The position numbers and the translations under genes were made by a program. Shown here piece after piece: positions 53,580 to 63,996 of a stretch of 64,000 nt of DNA. Source of the stretch: Acetobacterium malicum subsp. dehalogenans DSM 11527 (GTDB taxonomy: Bacteria > Bacillota > Clostridia > Eubacteriales > Eubacteriaceae); the NCBI RefSeq assembly GCF_000472665.1, contig NZ_AXAC01000019.1, positions 24,448 through 88,447 on the forward strand. Reading direction: 5' to 3'. The notes beneath the pieces are model-generated. The model was not told the origin of the DNA. It saw only the letters and a program-made list of their open reading frames with translations, and did no database searches. Each line of letters opens with the position of its first letter. The first letter of the stretch is position 1.

Positions 53580-54797
53580 ATGAAAGCTGTGAAAAAGTCG
53601 AAGAAGTTGGACAACGTTTGTTATGATATTAGAGGACCGGTGGTCGAAGAGGCGGACCGCATGGAGCGGGACGGCATTGACATTATTATGCTCAATACAG
53701 GGAATACCGCCCCCTTTAATTTAAATGCCCCGGATGAAATTATTCAGGATATTAAATATAACATGAAAACCGCCGAAGGCTATTGTAATTCCCAGGGTAT
53801 TTTTTCAGCCCGGAAGGCCGTGGTTCAGCATTATCAGACCAAGGGTCTGATGGATCTGAAAGTCGATGATGTTTTTCTCGGCAACGGTGTCAGTGAACTG
53901 ATTCTTTTTTGTATGCAGGCACTGCTGGATGATGGCGACGAAATTCTGGTTCCGGCACCGGATTACCCACTGTGGTCGGCTGCGGTCAACTTATCGGGTG
54001 GTACCGCCGTATACTATACTTGTAATGAAGAAGATGACTGGAACCCTGATCTTGCTGATATCGCCAGCAAGATTACCCCTAACACCAAGGGGATTGTGGT
54101 GATCAATCCCAATAACCCCACTGGCGCCCTTTATCCCCGTGAGATCTTAGAAGGGATCGTCGATCTGGCCGTGGAAAATAATCTGATTATCTTTGCTGAT
54201 GAAATCTATGATCGAATTCTCTATGATGATGCGGTTCATATCCCGATGGCGACCCTCACTGAGGAAGTACTGGTGGTGACCCTTAACGGCTTGTCAAAAT
54301 CCCATCGGATTCCCGGCTATCGGGTTGGTTGGATGATTCTGACCGGCAACAAGGAAGGGGCTAAGGACTATATTGATGGCATCAAAATGCTTTCCAATAT
54401 GCGGATGTGTTCCAATGTTCCCGGCCAGCATGCGATCCAGACCTCATTGGGCGGCTACCAGAGTATGAATGATCTGCTCAAACCGGGGGGACGGCTGTAC
54501 GAACAGCGGGAGATTGTATGTAAGCGGATTAATGCGATTCCGGGTCTGTCCTGCGTCAAACCCAAAGCGGGATTTTATGTCTTTCCCAAAATTGATACGG
54601 AACTATTTAATATCACCAGCGATGTCCAGTTTGCTCTGGATTTCCTGAAAGAAGAACATGTCCTGATGGTTCAGGGAACCGGTTTTAACTGGCCAAATCA
54701 GGATCATTTTAGAATTGTGTTTTTGCCTCATCCCGAAGATCTGATCGAAACCATGGATCGGCTGGAACGGTTTATGGCCAGCTATCAGCAAAAATAA
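53580..54797 (+). CDS. alaA: Alanine aminotransferase, AlaA type
   Basis: A PLP enzyme of about 405 residues, expected to interconvert pyruvate/glutamate and alanine/2-oxoglutarate. The sequence follows E. coli AlaA closely: KLDNVCYDIRGPV near the start, NGVSELI, VPAPDYPLWSAAV, INPNNPTGA, FADEIYDRILYDD, the PLP Lys in NGLSKSHRIPGYRVGW, and NVPGQHAIQTSLGGYQS. GGAG lies 12 bases before the ATG at 53580 and nine before a GTG at 53577, so the start is uncertain by one codon. Confidence 0.9.
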   Translation: MKAVKKSKKLDNVCYDIRGPVVEEADRMERDGIDIIMLNTGNTAPFNLNAPDEIIQDIKYNMKTAEGYCNSQGIFSARKAVVQHYQTKGLMDLKVDDVFLGNGVSELILFCMQALLDDGDEILVPAPDYPLWSAAVNLSGGTAVYYTCNEEDDWNPDLADIASKITPNTKGIVVINPNNPTGALYPREILEGIVDLAVENNLIIFADEIYDRILYDDAVHIPMATLTEEVLVVTLNGLSKSHRIPGYRVGWMILTGNKEGAKDYIDGIKMLSNMRMCSNVPGQHAIQTSLGGYQSMNDLLKPGGRLYEQREIVCKRINAIPGLSCVKPKAGFYVFPKIDTELFNITSDVQFALDFLKEEHVLMVQGTGFNWPNQDHFRIVFLPHPEDLIETMDRLERFMASYQQK

Positions 54798-54818
54798 GTT
54801 TATAAGAACGGAAGAATA

Positions 54819-55130
54819 ATGAAAAAACAATTAGTGAAAAGTAAAAAAAGGGCCATTCTGGCTGGCGTTTGTGCCGGTCTTGGCGAATACTGCAACATTT
54901 CGCCCTGGGTCTTTAGAGGTCTGTTCCTGTTGCCCTTTGTGCTTCGGTTTGTACCGGGTATCCTCAGTATTATTGTCTATATCCTCCTGGCGGTGGTACT
55001 CCCCGGCAATAAACGGCTTGCGGACCAGGATGTGGTGGAAGTGGATTACGAAATTATTGATGACAATAATGAGGAAGAGATCATTGATTTCAGTGACGAA
55101 AAGACAGGATCTGAAGAAAAGGTTGACTAA
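54819..55130 (+). CDS. PspC-domain membrane protein
   Basis: A 103-residue protein with a PspC domain in the first 65 residues (KKRAILAGVCAGLGEYCNISPWVFRGLFLLPFVLRF), a membrane segment (about 42-62), and an acidic C-terminal tail rich in Glu and Asp. PspC domains occur in envelope-stress sensors and anti-sigma-like proteins. No PspA is nearby. tsaE begins one base after its stop, so they share a transcript. Confidence 0.85.
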   Translation: MKKQLVKSKKRAILAGVCAGLGEYCNISPWVFRGLFLLPFVLRFVPGILSIIVYILLAVVLPGNKRLADQDVVEVDYEIIDDNNEEEIIDFSDEKTGSEEKVD

Positions 55131-55131
55131 G

Positions 55132-55593
55132 ATGCTGGAAAAAAGAATCATTACAAAATCAAGTCAGGAAACCTTTGATTTTGGGAAATATCTGGGGGAA
55201 GCCATCGACTTCCCCCTGATTATTTTTTTACAAGGTGAAATGGGGGCTGGAAAAACGCTCTTTTCAAAAGGCTTTGTGGCCGGAATGGGATTAGATGATG
55301 AGGTCACCAGTCCCACCTATACGATTGTCAACGAATACGGCAATCCGCCCCGGATTTTTCATTTTGATTTATACCGGCTCCAGGATCCGGATGAGCTTTA
55401 TGAGATGGGTTTTGAAGATTACCTCAGTCAGGGCTGTACCCTGTTGCTGGAGTGGCCGGATCTGGTGCTGGAAGATCAGTTTGAGCCCAAGCTGGAAATC
55501 AGCCTGGTATCCCATCTGGAGACGCCTGAGCAGCGGGAAATTATTTTAAAAACAGACAATCAAAAAGTGGCACAGATCTTAAATTCGCTGTAG
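55132..55593 (+). CDS. tsaE: tRNA threonylcarbamoyladenosine biosynthesis ATPase TsaE
   Basis: A 153-residue P-loop ATPase needed with TsaB, TsaC and TsaD for the t6A37 modification of ANN-decoding tRNAs. Walker A is GEMGAGKT, followed by SPTYTIVNEY and HFDLYRLQDPDELYEMGFEDYL and the LLEWPD motif. The ATG at 55132 follows the PspC stop. The usual neighbours tsaB and rimI are not here; ispD follows after 97 bases with no evident features. Confidence 0.95.
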   Translation: MLEKRIITKSSQETFDFGKYLGEAIDFPLIIFLQGEMGAGKTLFSKGFVAGMGLDDEVTSPTYTIVNEYGNPPRIFHFDLYRLQDPDELYEMGFEDYLSQGCTLLLEWPDLVLEDQFEPKLEISLVSHLETPEQREIILKTDNQKVAQILNSL

Positions 55594-55690
55594 TCGCAAA
55601 ACGCAAAGCAATATTTGGCAAGAGCAGGGATCAAGGCTCGTTGATCATCTGCGTTCCACGATATTAATAATTAATAATGAGGTGGCAAAC

Positions 55691-56404
55691 ATGGAAAAAT
55701 CGCTAACCAGCGTGATCATCCCCGCTGCCGGATTAGGTCGGCGGATGAACGCATCGATCAGCAAACAGTATCTGCAGTTAAACGGAAAACCGATTTTAGC
55801 CTATACCCTGGATGCGTTTGAAAATTGTCCGCTGATTGACGAAATTATCTTGGTTATTAATCCGGATGAACTCGAACTTTGCGAGGAGCAGGTCATTGGC
55901 ACCTATCCTTATACCAAGGTCAAATTGGTGGCTGGCGGCAACACCCGGCAAGAGTCGGTTTATGCCGGATTGAAGGCGGCGAATCCGCAAACCCGGATTG
56001 TCCTGATCCACGACGGCGCCAGACCTCTGATCAGGGAATCGGTAATCCGCCGGAGCATTGAGGAAACCATTAAACATCGGGCCACAGTGGTGGGGGTGCC
56101 GGCCAAAAATACCATCAAGGTGATTAATGAAGATGGTTTTGTCGAACATACCCCGGATCGCAATTATCTGGTCGAAATACAAACCCCTCAAACATTTGAT
56201 TATGATCTGATCAGGGAAGCTCATCAAAAAGCGCTGGCATCGGGAGTGGCCGGGACCGATGACGCCTTTCTGGTGGAATGGCTGAAGATCCCGGTTAAAA
56301 TCGTGGTTGGCGACTATACCAATATTAAAATCACGACCCCGGAGGATTTGACCATCGCTGAGTCGATCATCAGCCAAATGGCCGAAAATGAGGGCTTGGA
56401 CTGA
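55691..56404 (+). CDS. ispD: 2-C-methyl-D-erythritol 4-phosphate cytidylyltransferase IspD
   Basis: An enzyme of the MEP isoprenoid pathway that attaches CMP to methylerythritol phosphate. The nucleotide loop IIPAAGLGRRMNASISKQYL, VAGGNTRQESVYAGL and IHDGARPLI, with VPAKNTIKV, are diagnostic. The 237-residue length is normal. GAGG lies eight bases before the ATG at 55691, and the upstream GTG at 55682 overlaps the ribosome site and is rejected. It ends at a long hairpin terminator. Confidence 0.95.
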   Translation: MEKSLTSVIIPAAGLGRRMNASISKQYLQLNGKPILAYTLDAFENCPLIDEIILVINPDELELCEEQVIGTYPYTKVKLVAGGNTRQESVYAGLKAANPQTRIVLIHDGARPLIRESVIRRSIEETIKHRATVVGVPAKNTIKVINEDGFVEHTPDRNYLVEIQTPQTFDYDLIREAHQKALASGVAGTDDAFLVEWLKIPVKIVVGDYTNIKITTPEDLTIAESIISQMAENEGLD

Positions 56405-56427
56405 AAAAATTAAAAGATTATTAATAG

Positions 56428-56492
56428 AAATAAAGAATGAAGTGAAAAAAGCTGTTATTTTATGCAGTTTTTCGCTTCATTCTTTATTTATT
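56428..56492 (+). terminator. Long terminator of ispD
   Basis: Twenty-two-position arms (56428-56449 and 56468-56489, one G-T pair) around an 18-base loop that itself contains CTG/CAG. The right arm overlaps the -35 region of the following promoter. Confidence 0.75.
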
Positions 56493-56511
56493 GGGGAATA
56501 AAAGATATAAT
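56483..56511 (+). promoter_or_regulatory. Promoter of the E1/E2 operon
   Basis: A perfect TATAAT (56506-56511) with a weak -35 TTTATT (56483-56488, 17-base spacer), giving a leader of about 65 bases. The -35 lies in the terminator arm of ispD. Confidence 0.5.
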
Positions 56512-56584
56512 GGAAATACACGAAACAAAAAGCTAAGGGTTATTCACCTTTTTAAAAATAAATTGTGAAAATGTGGAGGAAACC

Positions 56585-57547
56585 ATGATTGAATTATCTG
56601 AAGAACTTCTATTAAGAATGTATTATAAAATGAACCAGGCCCGATACTTTGAAGAAAAACTGGATGATCTTGTTGCAAAGGGACAGGTCCATGGAACCGT
56701 TCATCTGGCTATTGGTCAGGAGGCCTCAGGGGTCATGGCCTGTCTGGCGTTGGAAGAGGGCGATCTGGTATCATTGAGTCATCGCGGTCATGCTCAGGCG
56801 ATTGGCTTTGGGCTGGATGTTAATCTAATGATGGCCGAATGTCTGGGAAAATATACCGGCTATTGTAAGGGCAAAGGCGGCTCGATGCACATTGCCGATT
56901 TGGAAAACGGAAATCTCGGGGCCAATGGCGTGGTCGGCGGGGGCTTTAATCTTTCCTGCGGCGCCGCGTTGACCCAGAAATACCATCAAACCGGAAAGGT
57001 CGTTTTGTGCTTTGCCGGGGATGGTGCCACCAACGAGGGCAGCTTTCATGAATCCTTGAATCTGGCCTCGGTCTGGAAACTACCGGTGGTTTTTTTCATT
57101 GAAAACAATCAATATGGGATGTCGAATCCGATTGAGAATCACATGAATATCGAAAACATTTCCGACCGCAGTGAGGCCTATAACATGCCGGGCCTTACCA
57201 TTGACGGTAATGATTTTCTCGATGTTTACAATACTGTCACTAAAGCTTTGCGCTATGCCAGAGCCGGGAAGGGTCCAGTCCTGATTGAAGCCAAAACGTA
57301 TCGTTACAGTGGCCATTCCAAAAGTGATAAGCAGGTTTATCGGGATAAACGGGAGGTTCAGGAATGGCGAAAAAAAGACCCGGTTTTGAAGATGAAAGAA
57401 TATCTGCGGGAGAATCGGATCTTTACCGAAAAGCAGATCCTGAAGATGGAAGAAGAAGCCAGCCTTTCCATTGAGCAGGCGGTGGAATTTGCTAAAAAAA
57501 GCCCGCAACCACAGTTGAACACAATTTTAGAAGATGTATACGCGTGA
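56585..57547 (+). CDS. acoA: Acetoin/pyruvate dehydrogenase-type E1 component, alpha subunit
   Basis: A thiamine-diphosphate-dependent E1-alpha of 320 residues. It shows the substrate/phosphate block GKGGSMHIADL (about 97-106), the TPP motif from GDG at 145-147 to NN at 174-175 (GDGATNEGSFHESLNLA ... FFIENNQYG), and YRYSGHSKSDKQVYRDKREV. The length and motifs fit AcoA best, but pyruvate or another 2-oxoacid is possible. GGAGG lies five bases before the ATG at 56585; an upstream GTG is rejected. It leads an operon with E1-beta and an odd E2-like protein. Confidence 0.88.
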   Translation: MIELSEELLLRMYYKMNQARYFEEKLDDLVAKGQVHGTVHLAIGQEASGVMACLALEEGDLVSLSHRGHAQAIGFGLDVNLMMAECLGKYTGYCKGKGGSMHIADLENGNLGANGVVGGGFNLSCGAALTQKYHQTGKVVLCFAGDGATNEGSFHESLNLASVWKLPVVFFIENNQYGMSNPIENHMNIENISDRSEAYNMPGLTIDGNDFLDVYNTVTKALRYARAGKGPVLIEAKTYRYSGHSKSDKQVYRDKREVQEWRKKDPVLKMKEYLRENRIFTEKQILKMEEEASLSIEQAVEFAKKSPQPQLNTILEDVYA

Positions 57548-57555
57548 GAGGTTGA

Positions 57556-58560
57556 ATGATGAAAACAAGTGATATGACAAAAATGACCTACCGCGATGCC
57601 ATCCGTCTGGGAATAACAGAAGAAATGCGTTTGGACCGGGATGTCATTTTTTTAGGTGAAGATATTGGTGTCTACGGTGGGGCCTTTGGAGTGTCGAAGG
57701 GATTGCTGGAAGAGTTTGGCGAGGAACGGATTCTGGATACCCCAATTTCTGAAGGGGCCATCGTTGGAACTGCAGTGGGGGCCGCAACTACGGGCTTGCG
57801 TCCGGTTTGCGAAATTATGTTTATGGACTTTATTACCCTCGGGTTGGATGCGCTGGTGAATCAGGGTGCTAAAATGCGCTACATGTTTGGCGGCCAGTGC
57901 CGGGTACCAATGGTTCTGCGGTTGCCGGCTGGTTCCGGTACCGGTGCAGCGGCTCAACACAGTCAGAGTCTGGAAGCCTGGTTATGTCATGTACCGGGAC
58001 TAAAGGTGGTGACCCCATCCACTCCGGCTCAGGCCAAAGGACTGATAAAAGCGGCCATCCGGGATAATAACCCGGTCTGTTTTATTGAACATAAGATGCT
58101 CTATGATACAGTCGGTCTGGTTCCGCTTGATGACGAATATACGCTGGAAATTGGAAAAACCATTGTCGAACGGCCCGGTAAGGACGTCACCATCGTCGCT
58201 TACGGTACTACCCTGGCAAAAGCCATTGAAGCCGCCGAATTTTTAGATGAAGAAGGGATCCGGGTAGAAATCCTCAATCCCCTGACCCTGTATCCGATGG
58301 ATATGAAACCGATCATTGAATCGGTTATCAAAACCGGCTGTCTGATTGTCGCCCATGAGGCCGTTAAAACTGGCGGTGTTGGCGGCGAAATCGTCGCCCG
58401 GGTGGTTGAAAGCGAAGCCTTCGACTATCTCACCGCGCCGATCATTCGATTAGGCGGGTTGGATGTCCCGATTCCCTTTAACCAGGAATTAGAGGCAGCA
58501 GCGGTACCCCAGCGGAACGACTTTGTTCATGGCGTTTATCGTCTCCTTAACCGGGAATAG
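57556..58560 (+). CDS. acoB: Acetoin/pyruvate dehydrogenase-type E1 component, beta subunit
   Basis: A 334-residue transketolase-like E1-beta. It contains RDVIFLGEDIGVYGGAFGVSKGL, DTPISEGAIVGTAVGAA, MFGGQCRVPMVLRLPAGSG with QHSQSLEAWLCHVPGLKVV, and the C-terminal transketolase domain ending IRLGGLDVPIPFNQELEAAAVP. It should form the TPP site with the alpha subunit. An ATG at 57559 directly follows the one at 57556. The E2-like gene begins 12 bases after its stop. No E3 gene is in the operon or the window. Confidence 0.9.
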   Translation: MMKTSDMTKMTYRDAIRLGITEEMRLDRDVIFLGEDIGVYGGAFGVSKGLLEEFGEERILDTPISEGAIVGTAVGAATTGLRPVCEIMFMDFITLGLDALVNQGAKMRYMFGGQCRVPMVLRLPAGSGTGAAAQHSQSLEAWLCHVPGLKVVTPSTPAQAKGLIKAAIRDNNPVCFIEHKMLYDTVGLVPLDDEYTLEIGKTIVERPGKDVTIVAYGTTLAKAIEAAEFLDEEGIRVEILNPLTLYPMDMKPIIESVIKTGCLIVAHEAVKTGGVGGEIVARVVESEAFDYLTAPIIRLGGLDVPIPFNQELEAAAVPQRNDFVHGVYRLLNRE

Positions 58561-58572
58561 GGAGTTGGCACA

Positions 58573-60492
58573 ATGATGGAAAATGAAATAATATTACCGA
58601 AAGAGAAATTGGATATGGTAGCAGAAAACTTGACAAATACCGCCGCGGCAGGGTTGACGGGAACGATTAAAGAAGAGGCGGTTCTTCAGGATGATAAATC
58701 GGAAGCTGATCTCCAGGAAGCGGCTGTTGATATCAGTGCTGAGACAGTCGCAGCGATTCCGTCAGAAGCAGCAGTAGAGCGAACTGAACCAGGGGGAGAC
58801 ATCGCTGTTGAAGACCCGGCAGATGAATACCTTCAGGAGGAAAATCTGGAAGAAAAACTGACCGCGGCCATTGAGGCACTGGAACGTAATCTGGAACAAA
58901 CGATCAAAGAAGGGAACAAAGAGCAGCCCTCAAAAGTCCTTCGGGAAATTATTAAGGATGAAGTGATTGAAGAACCGCAGGAAAATCCGCTTGAGCCTGA
59001 TCCCCGCGCCGGCAAGGTCAGAGCAACCCCGGCAGCCCGACGAATTGCCCGGGAATTTAAGGTGGAAATTGACAAGGCGACTGGCACCGGACCAAACGGA
59101 CGAATTGAAGTCGATGATGTCAAAAAACTGGTGGTCATTCAGCCCGGAACCTTCGACTACAAATCAAAAGAACCGGTGGTGATTAAAACCAGTTTGGACA
59201 AAATCGCCGGGAATCCCAGCAATCTTTTTTCGACTCCGGTAAAACTGGAAGAAATTCCCGATAAAAAAACAGTGACCCGAAAGAAACTGAAAGATATGAA
59301 TCAGAAAATCGAGAAGGTGCCAAATCCAGAGCTGGACTTTGTTCCCTTTGTGGATGAGAACGATGAAAAACCGGAAACGAAAGATGCCGATGTGGTGACA
59401 AAAATCTCAGCACTGGATTTTGTGCCCTTTGTTGATTTAAAAGCGGAGCCGCTGCGGGAAGAAATTATTGTTAAACCAACCCCCATGCATTTGCTTTATG
59501 AAAGCGAATCGGAAGATCAGGGGCTAAAAAATAGAAAATCCCGGGGTCTGCCCAGAAAAAATCAGGCTCAGGATAAAAATAAAAATGACATCAAAGCAGC
59601 AACCAGTGTTCCAACAGTCACAGAAGCAGTAGTCAGCGATAGCAATGAAGTAACCGAAGTAAATGAAGTAAATGAAGTAAATGAAGTAAATGAAGTAAAT
59701 GAAGTTAAAAAAGAGATAATCATCGATACAGTCCGTGAACCCCTTCGGGAGACGGAGATCACGGAAAATACGGAGATCACGGAAAATAATGAAGAAAACC
59801 ATGAAGAAAAAATTGTGACCCGGACGGTTCGACCCAAAGCGATCAGAAAATACCTGATAAAAAAGAAAGTTGAAACGGCTGTTATCAGCCTAACCACGGA
59901 AATTGACATGACTGAAATCAAGGATCTCCGTAAGAAGATCACCAAAAAAATTGAGGAACAGGCCCGATACCGTTGTACCTATACGGATTTTCTGCTTTTG
60001 GCAACCTCCCGGGCACTGGTGAAACACCCCCTGATTAATGCCCGACGGGAAGATGATACGGTGGTTGCCCATGCCCACGTAAATATGGGTTTAACGGTCG
60101 AATCCGACCATGGCTTTATTGTTCCGGTGATCCCAAACGCCCAGACGATGAACTTTGTCGAAATCGTCAAAAGTCGGGGCGATCTTTTAAAGGCGGTTAA
60201 AAACAAACATCTGTCCCAAGATCAGTTAGAGGGCAGCACCTTTACCATCACCAACTTGGGGATGTATGGAATCCGGGAATTTACCGCCATCATCAACCAG
60301 ACCAACAGCGCTATCCTCAGTGTCGGCGAAGTGGTTCAGCGGATCCGTATTCATCAGGGTGAACCGGTGGTTCGATCGGTGATGAAAATCAGCCTCAATT
60401 TGGATCAACGGGTGGCCAATGGGGTGGACGGAGCAAAATTTTTGCAGGATATTAAGGCTGACATGGAGAATCCATCACTTTTATTGTTTTAG
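58573..60492 (+). CDS. acoC: E2-like acyltransferase protein lacking catalytic residues
   Basis: A 639-residue E2-like protein. Residues 1-50 only loosely recall a lipoyl domain (IILPKEKLDM like the usual IIMPKLGLDM; K42 in DDKSEA near the normal lipoyl-Lys position). An acidic linker follows, then a clear E1/E3-binding domain (about 147-187: RATPAARRIAREF...GPNGRIEVDDV). A long low-complexity region (about 190-430) contains LDFVPFVD twice and a run of NEV repeats. A 2-oxoacid acyltransferase domain (about 434-639) ends the protein. Its catalytic DHRxxDG motif reads D611-Q612-R-V-A-N616-G617, so both His and Asp are replaced. Acyltransferase activity is doubtful. Confidence 0.85.
   Translation: MMENEIILPKEKLDMVAENLTNTAAAGLTGTIKEEAVLQDDKSEADLQEAAVDISAETVAAIPSEAAVERTEPGGDIAVEDPADEYLQEENLEEKLTAAIEALERNLEQTIKEGNKEQPSKVLREIIKDEVIEEPQENPLEPDPRAGKVRATPAARRIAREFKVEIDKATGTGPNGRIEVDDVKKLVVIQPGTFDYKSKEPVVIKTSLDKIAGNPSNLFSTPVKLEEIPDKKTVTRKKLKDMNQKIEKVPNPELDFVPFVDENDEKPETKDADVVTKISALDFVPFVDLKAEPLREEIIVKPTPMHLLYESESEDQGLKNRKSRGLPRKNQAQDKNKNDIKAATSVPTVTEAVVSDSNEVTEVNEVNEVNEVNEVNEVKKEIIIDTVREPLRETEITENTEITENNEENHEEKIVTRTVRPKAIRKYLIKKKVETAVISLTTEIDMTEIKDLRKKITKKIEEQARYRCTYTDFLLLATSRALVKHPLINARREDDTVVAHAHVNMGLTVESDHGFIVPVIPNAQTMNFVEIVKSRGDLLKAVKNKHLSQDQLEGSTFTITNLGMYGIREFTAIINQTNSAILSVGEVVQRIRIHQGEPVVRSVMKISLNLDQRVANGVDGAKFLQDIKADMENPSLLLF
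59644..59706 (+). repeat. Tandem 9-bp repeat in the E2-like gene
   Basis: Seven units of AATGAAGTA or close variants, including four perfect ones in a row (59662-59697), encode the run NEV TEV NEV NEV. Two perfect 18-bp units ACGGAGATCACGGAAAAT follow at 59752-59787. Both are in frame, so unit changes only alter linker length. Confidence 0.9.
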
Positions 60493-60562
60493 CCTTAAAA
60501 TTTGTCAAAATCAAGAAAAGATAACGTTACCAAAAAAATAATGATTGTCACATTTAAGCAAA

Positions 60563-60591
60563 TTGTGTTAGACTAAACAGCATAATATAAG
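60563..60591 (+). promoter_or_regulatory. Promoter of guaB
   Basis: TTGTGT (60563-60568), a 17-base spacer and TATAAG (60586-60591), 95 bases before the guaB start. The leader contains a terminator. Confidence 0.6.
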
Positions 60592-60608
60592 ATTACAGAA
60601 CATACATG

Positions 60609-60647
60609 AAGCAGATGAAAAGCAATGGCCAATTGTCTGCTTTTTTT
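60609..60647 (+). terminator. Terminator in the guaB leader
   Basis: AAGCAGA (60609-60615) pairs with TCTGCTT (60636-60642), with an inner CAAT/ATTG stem, and T7 follows (60641-60647). It starts only about ten bases after the expected transcription start of guaB, so it may be an attenuator; ending the E2 transcript is the alternative. Confidence 0.7.
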
Positions 60648-60655
60648 GTATCTAA

Positions 60656-62143
<1,488 letters not shown>

Positions 62144-62151
62144 GAGAATTT

Positions 62152-63699
62152 ATGATAAAAAAGCATTACCAAGATGAAATTATTCTCATTGTGGATTTTG
62201 GAGCACAATACAATCAGCTGATCGCCCGACGGGTCCGTGAAGCCAGAGTGTATTCTGAGGTTGTTCCCTATGATATTACCCCTGATGAGATTCGCCAGAA
62301 AAATCCCAAGGGCATTATCTTCACCGGTGGGCCTTCCAGTGTCCATGAAGAGGGAGCACCACAATGTGATCCGGAAATTTACACCATGGGGATTCCGATT
62401 TTAGGGATCTGCTACGGTGCTCAGCTGATGGCTGAGCAGCTAAAAGGTGTTACTGATTCTGCCGATATTCGGGAGTACGGAAAAAAAGCGCTGAATTTTG
62501 AAAAAGATTCGGTGCTGTTTAAAGATATTCCTGACGGATCAACCTGCTGGATGAGTCACACCAATTATATCCAGACCATTCCGGAAGGATTCTGCATCAC
62601 CGCCACAACTGACTCCTGTCCGACTGGCGCGATGGAATGTCATGAACGCAAGCTCTATGCAGTTCAATTCCATCCCGAAGTGGAACACACCCAATACGGC
62701 AAAGAAGTTTTAAATAACTTTATTTATAATGTCTGCGGTTGTGAAGGTTTATGGACCATGCATAACTTTGCCCAGGAACAGATTGAAGCCATTAAAGAAC
62801 AGGTTGGCGACCGTCGGGTGTTATGCGCCCTCAGTGGCGGGGTTGACTCTTCGGTTGCAGCGACCCTGGTGCACCAGGCCATTGGCGACAAGCTGACCTG
62901 TATTTTTGTCGATCATGGTCTGCTGCGAAAAGATGAAGGCGACCAGGTCGAAGCGATCTTTAAGAACCGCTTTAACATGAACTTTATCCGGGTGAACTGC
63001 GAAGATCGTTTCCTTGGTAAATTGGCAGGTGTCAGTGATCCGGAGCAAAAACGAAAAATCATCGGCACGGAGTTTATCCGTGTCTTTGAGGAAGAGTCCA
63101 GTAAACTCAACGACATCGATTTTCTGCTGCAGGGAACCATCTATCCCGACGTTATCGAAAGTGGCACTAAAAATGCGGCCGTCATTAAAAGCCATCACAA
63201 TGTTGGCGGACTACCGGATGATGTCAATTTCGAACTGATTGAACCGCTGCGAAACCTGTTTAAAGACGAGGTTCGGGCAGTGGGCGAAGAAATTGGACTG
63301 GATCACGATCTGGTCTGGCGGCAACCCTTCCCGGGACCAGGCCTGGCCATTCGGGTGATGGGCGATGTCACCAAAGAAAAACTGGATATCTTAAAAGAAG
63401 CCGATTTTGTCTTCCGGGACGAGATTGCCAAAGCCGGGCTGGATGAAGAAATCTGGCAATACTTTGCGGTCCTGCCAGGAAACCGCAGTGTCGGGGTTAT
63501 GGGTGATGAACGAACCTATGACTACACCATCGGTCTGCGAGCCGTCACCTCAGTTGACGGAATGACTTCCGACTGGGCCCGTATTCCCTTTGATGTGTTA
63601 GAAAGCATCTCCACCCGAATTGTGAATGAAGTGAAGCATGTTAGCCGGATTGTTTATGACATTACGAGCAAGCCACCTTCGACAATTGAGTGGGAATAG
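62152..63699 (+). CDS. guaA: GMP synthase (glutamine-hydrolysing) GuaA
   Basis: It aminates XMP to GMP. The 515-residue protein has an N-terminal class I amidotransferase with Cys in [13 protein letters not shown] and His/Glu in [11 protein letters not shown]. The ATP pyrophosphatase loop [17 protein letters not shown] and the C-terminal dimerisation domain, ending [10 protein letters not shown], complete it. It is coupled to guaB with AGGAG in the eight-base gap. It is the last gene in the window. Confidence 0.97.
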   Translation: MIKKHYQDEIILIVDFGAQYNQLIARRVREARVYSEVVPYDITPDEIRQKNPKGIIFTGGPSSVHEEGAPQCDPEIYTMGIPILGICYGAQLMAEQLKGVTDSADIREYGKKALNFEKDSVLFKDIPDGSTCWMSHTNYIQTIPEGFCITATTDSCPTGAMECHERKLYAVQFHPEVEHTQYGKEVLNNFIYNVCGCEGLWTMHNFAQEQIEAIKEQVGDRRVLCALSGGVDSSVAATLVHQAIGDKLTCIFVDHGLLRKDEGDQVEAIFKNRFNMNFIRVNCEDRFLGKLAGVSDPEQKRKIIGTEFIRVFEEESSKLNDIDFLLQGTIYPDVIESGTKNAAVIKSHHNVGGLPDDVNFELIEPLRNLFKDEVRAVGEEIGLDHDLVWRQPFPGPGLAIRVMGDVTKEKLDILKEADFVFRDEIAKAGLDEEIWQYFAVLPGNRSVGVMGDERTYDYTIGLRAVTSVDGMTSDWARIPFDVLESISTRIVNEVKHVSRIVYDITSKPPSTIEWE

Positions 63700-63714
63700 G
63701 TTTTTTTGTTAAAA

Positions 63715-63757
63715 GACAAAGTGATTTATCCTGTTTGGGGCAAAATCATTTAGCCTT
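63715..63757 (+). repeat. Two tandem about 22-bp units after guaA
   Basis: GACAAAGTGATTTATCCTGT (63715-63734) and GGGGCAAAATCATTTAGCCT (63737-63756) share the pattern GGCAAA....TTTATCCT. Two units of the same family lie in inverted orientation at the window end. Confidence 0.5.
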
Positions 63758-63778
63758 ACCAACAAAATAAAGTATGAT

Positions 63779-63830
63779 AAATGACCTTGAAATGAGTCGT
63801 CCAACTTCTCATTCCGAGGTCATTTTTTAT
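63779..63830 (+). terminator. Terminator of guaBA
   Basis: AAATGACCT (63779-63787) pairs with AGGTCATTT (63817-63825), with an inner AATGAG/CTCATT stem (63791-63796 and 63808-63813), and a T-run follows. The bases from 63831 to 63950 hold nothing I can identify. Confidence 0.85.
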
Positions 63831-63950
63831 TCTTCATAATGTGGCTCAAAGCCTTGTAATTACCACAATTCTTTAAAGAGAGATTACTATTAAGAAAGCA
63901 AATATTACTTATTAATAAAACGCTATTATTGATTCCACAGGAATTGGGTT

Positions 63951-63996
63951 ACAGGATAAAGCACTTTGCCCTTTTGAGGATAAACGTGTTTGCCCC
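63951..63996 (-). repeat. Two tandem about 22-bp units at the window end
   Basis: On the plus strand ACAGGATAAAGCACTTTGCCC (63951-63971, first A optional) and GAGGATAAACGTGTTTGCCC (63976-63995). They are the reverse complement of the unit type found at 63715-63757. A minus-strand frame here could also be the end of a gene that starts outside the window. Confidence 0.45.

Noticed and set aside
59644..59787. CRISPR-like or regulatory tandem repeat
   Set aside because: The units are 9 and 18 bases long, in frame and without spacers. They encode a repeated linker peptide.
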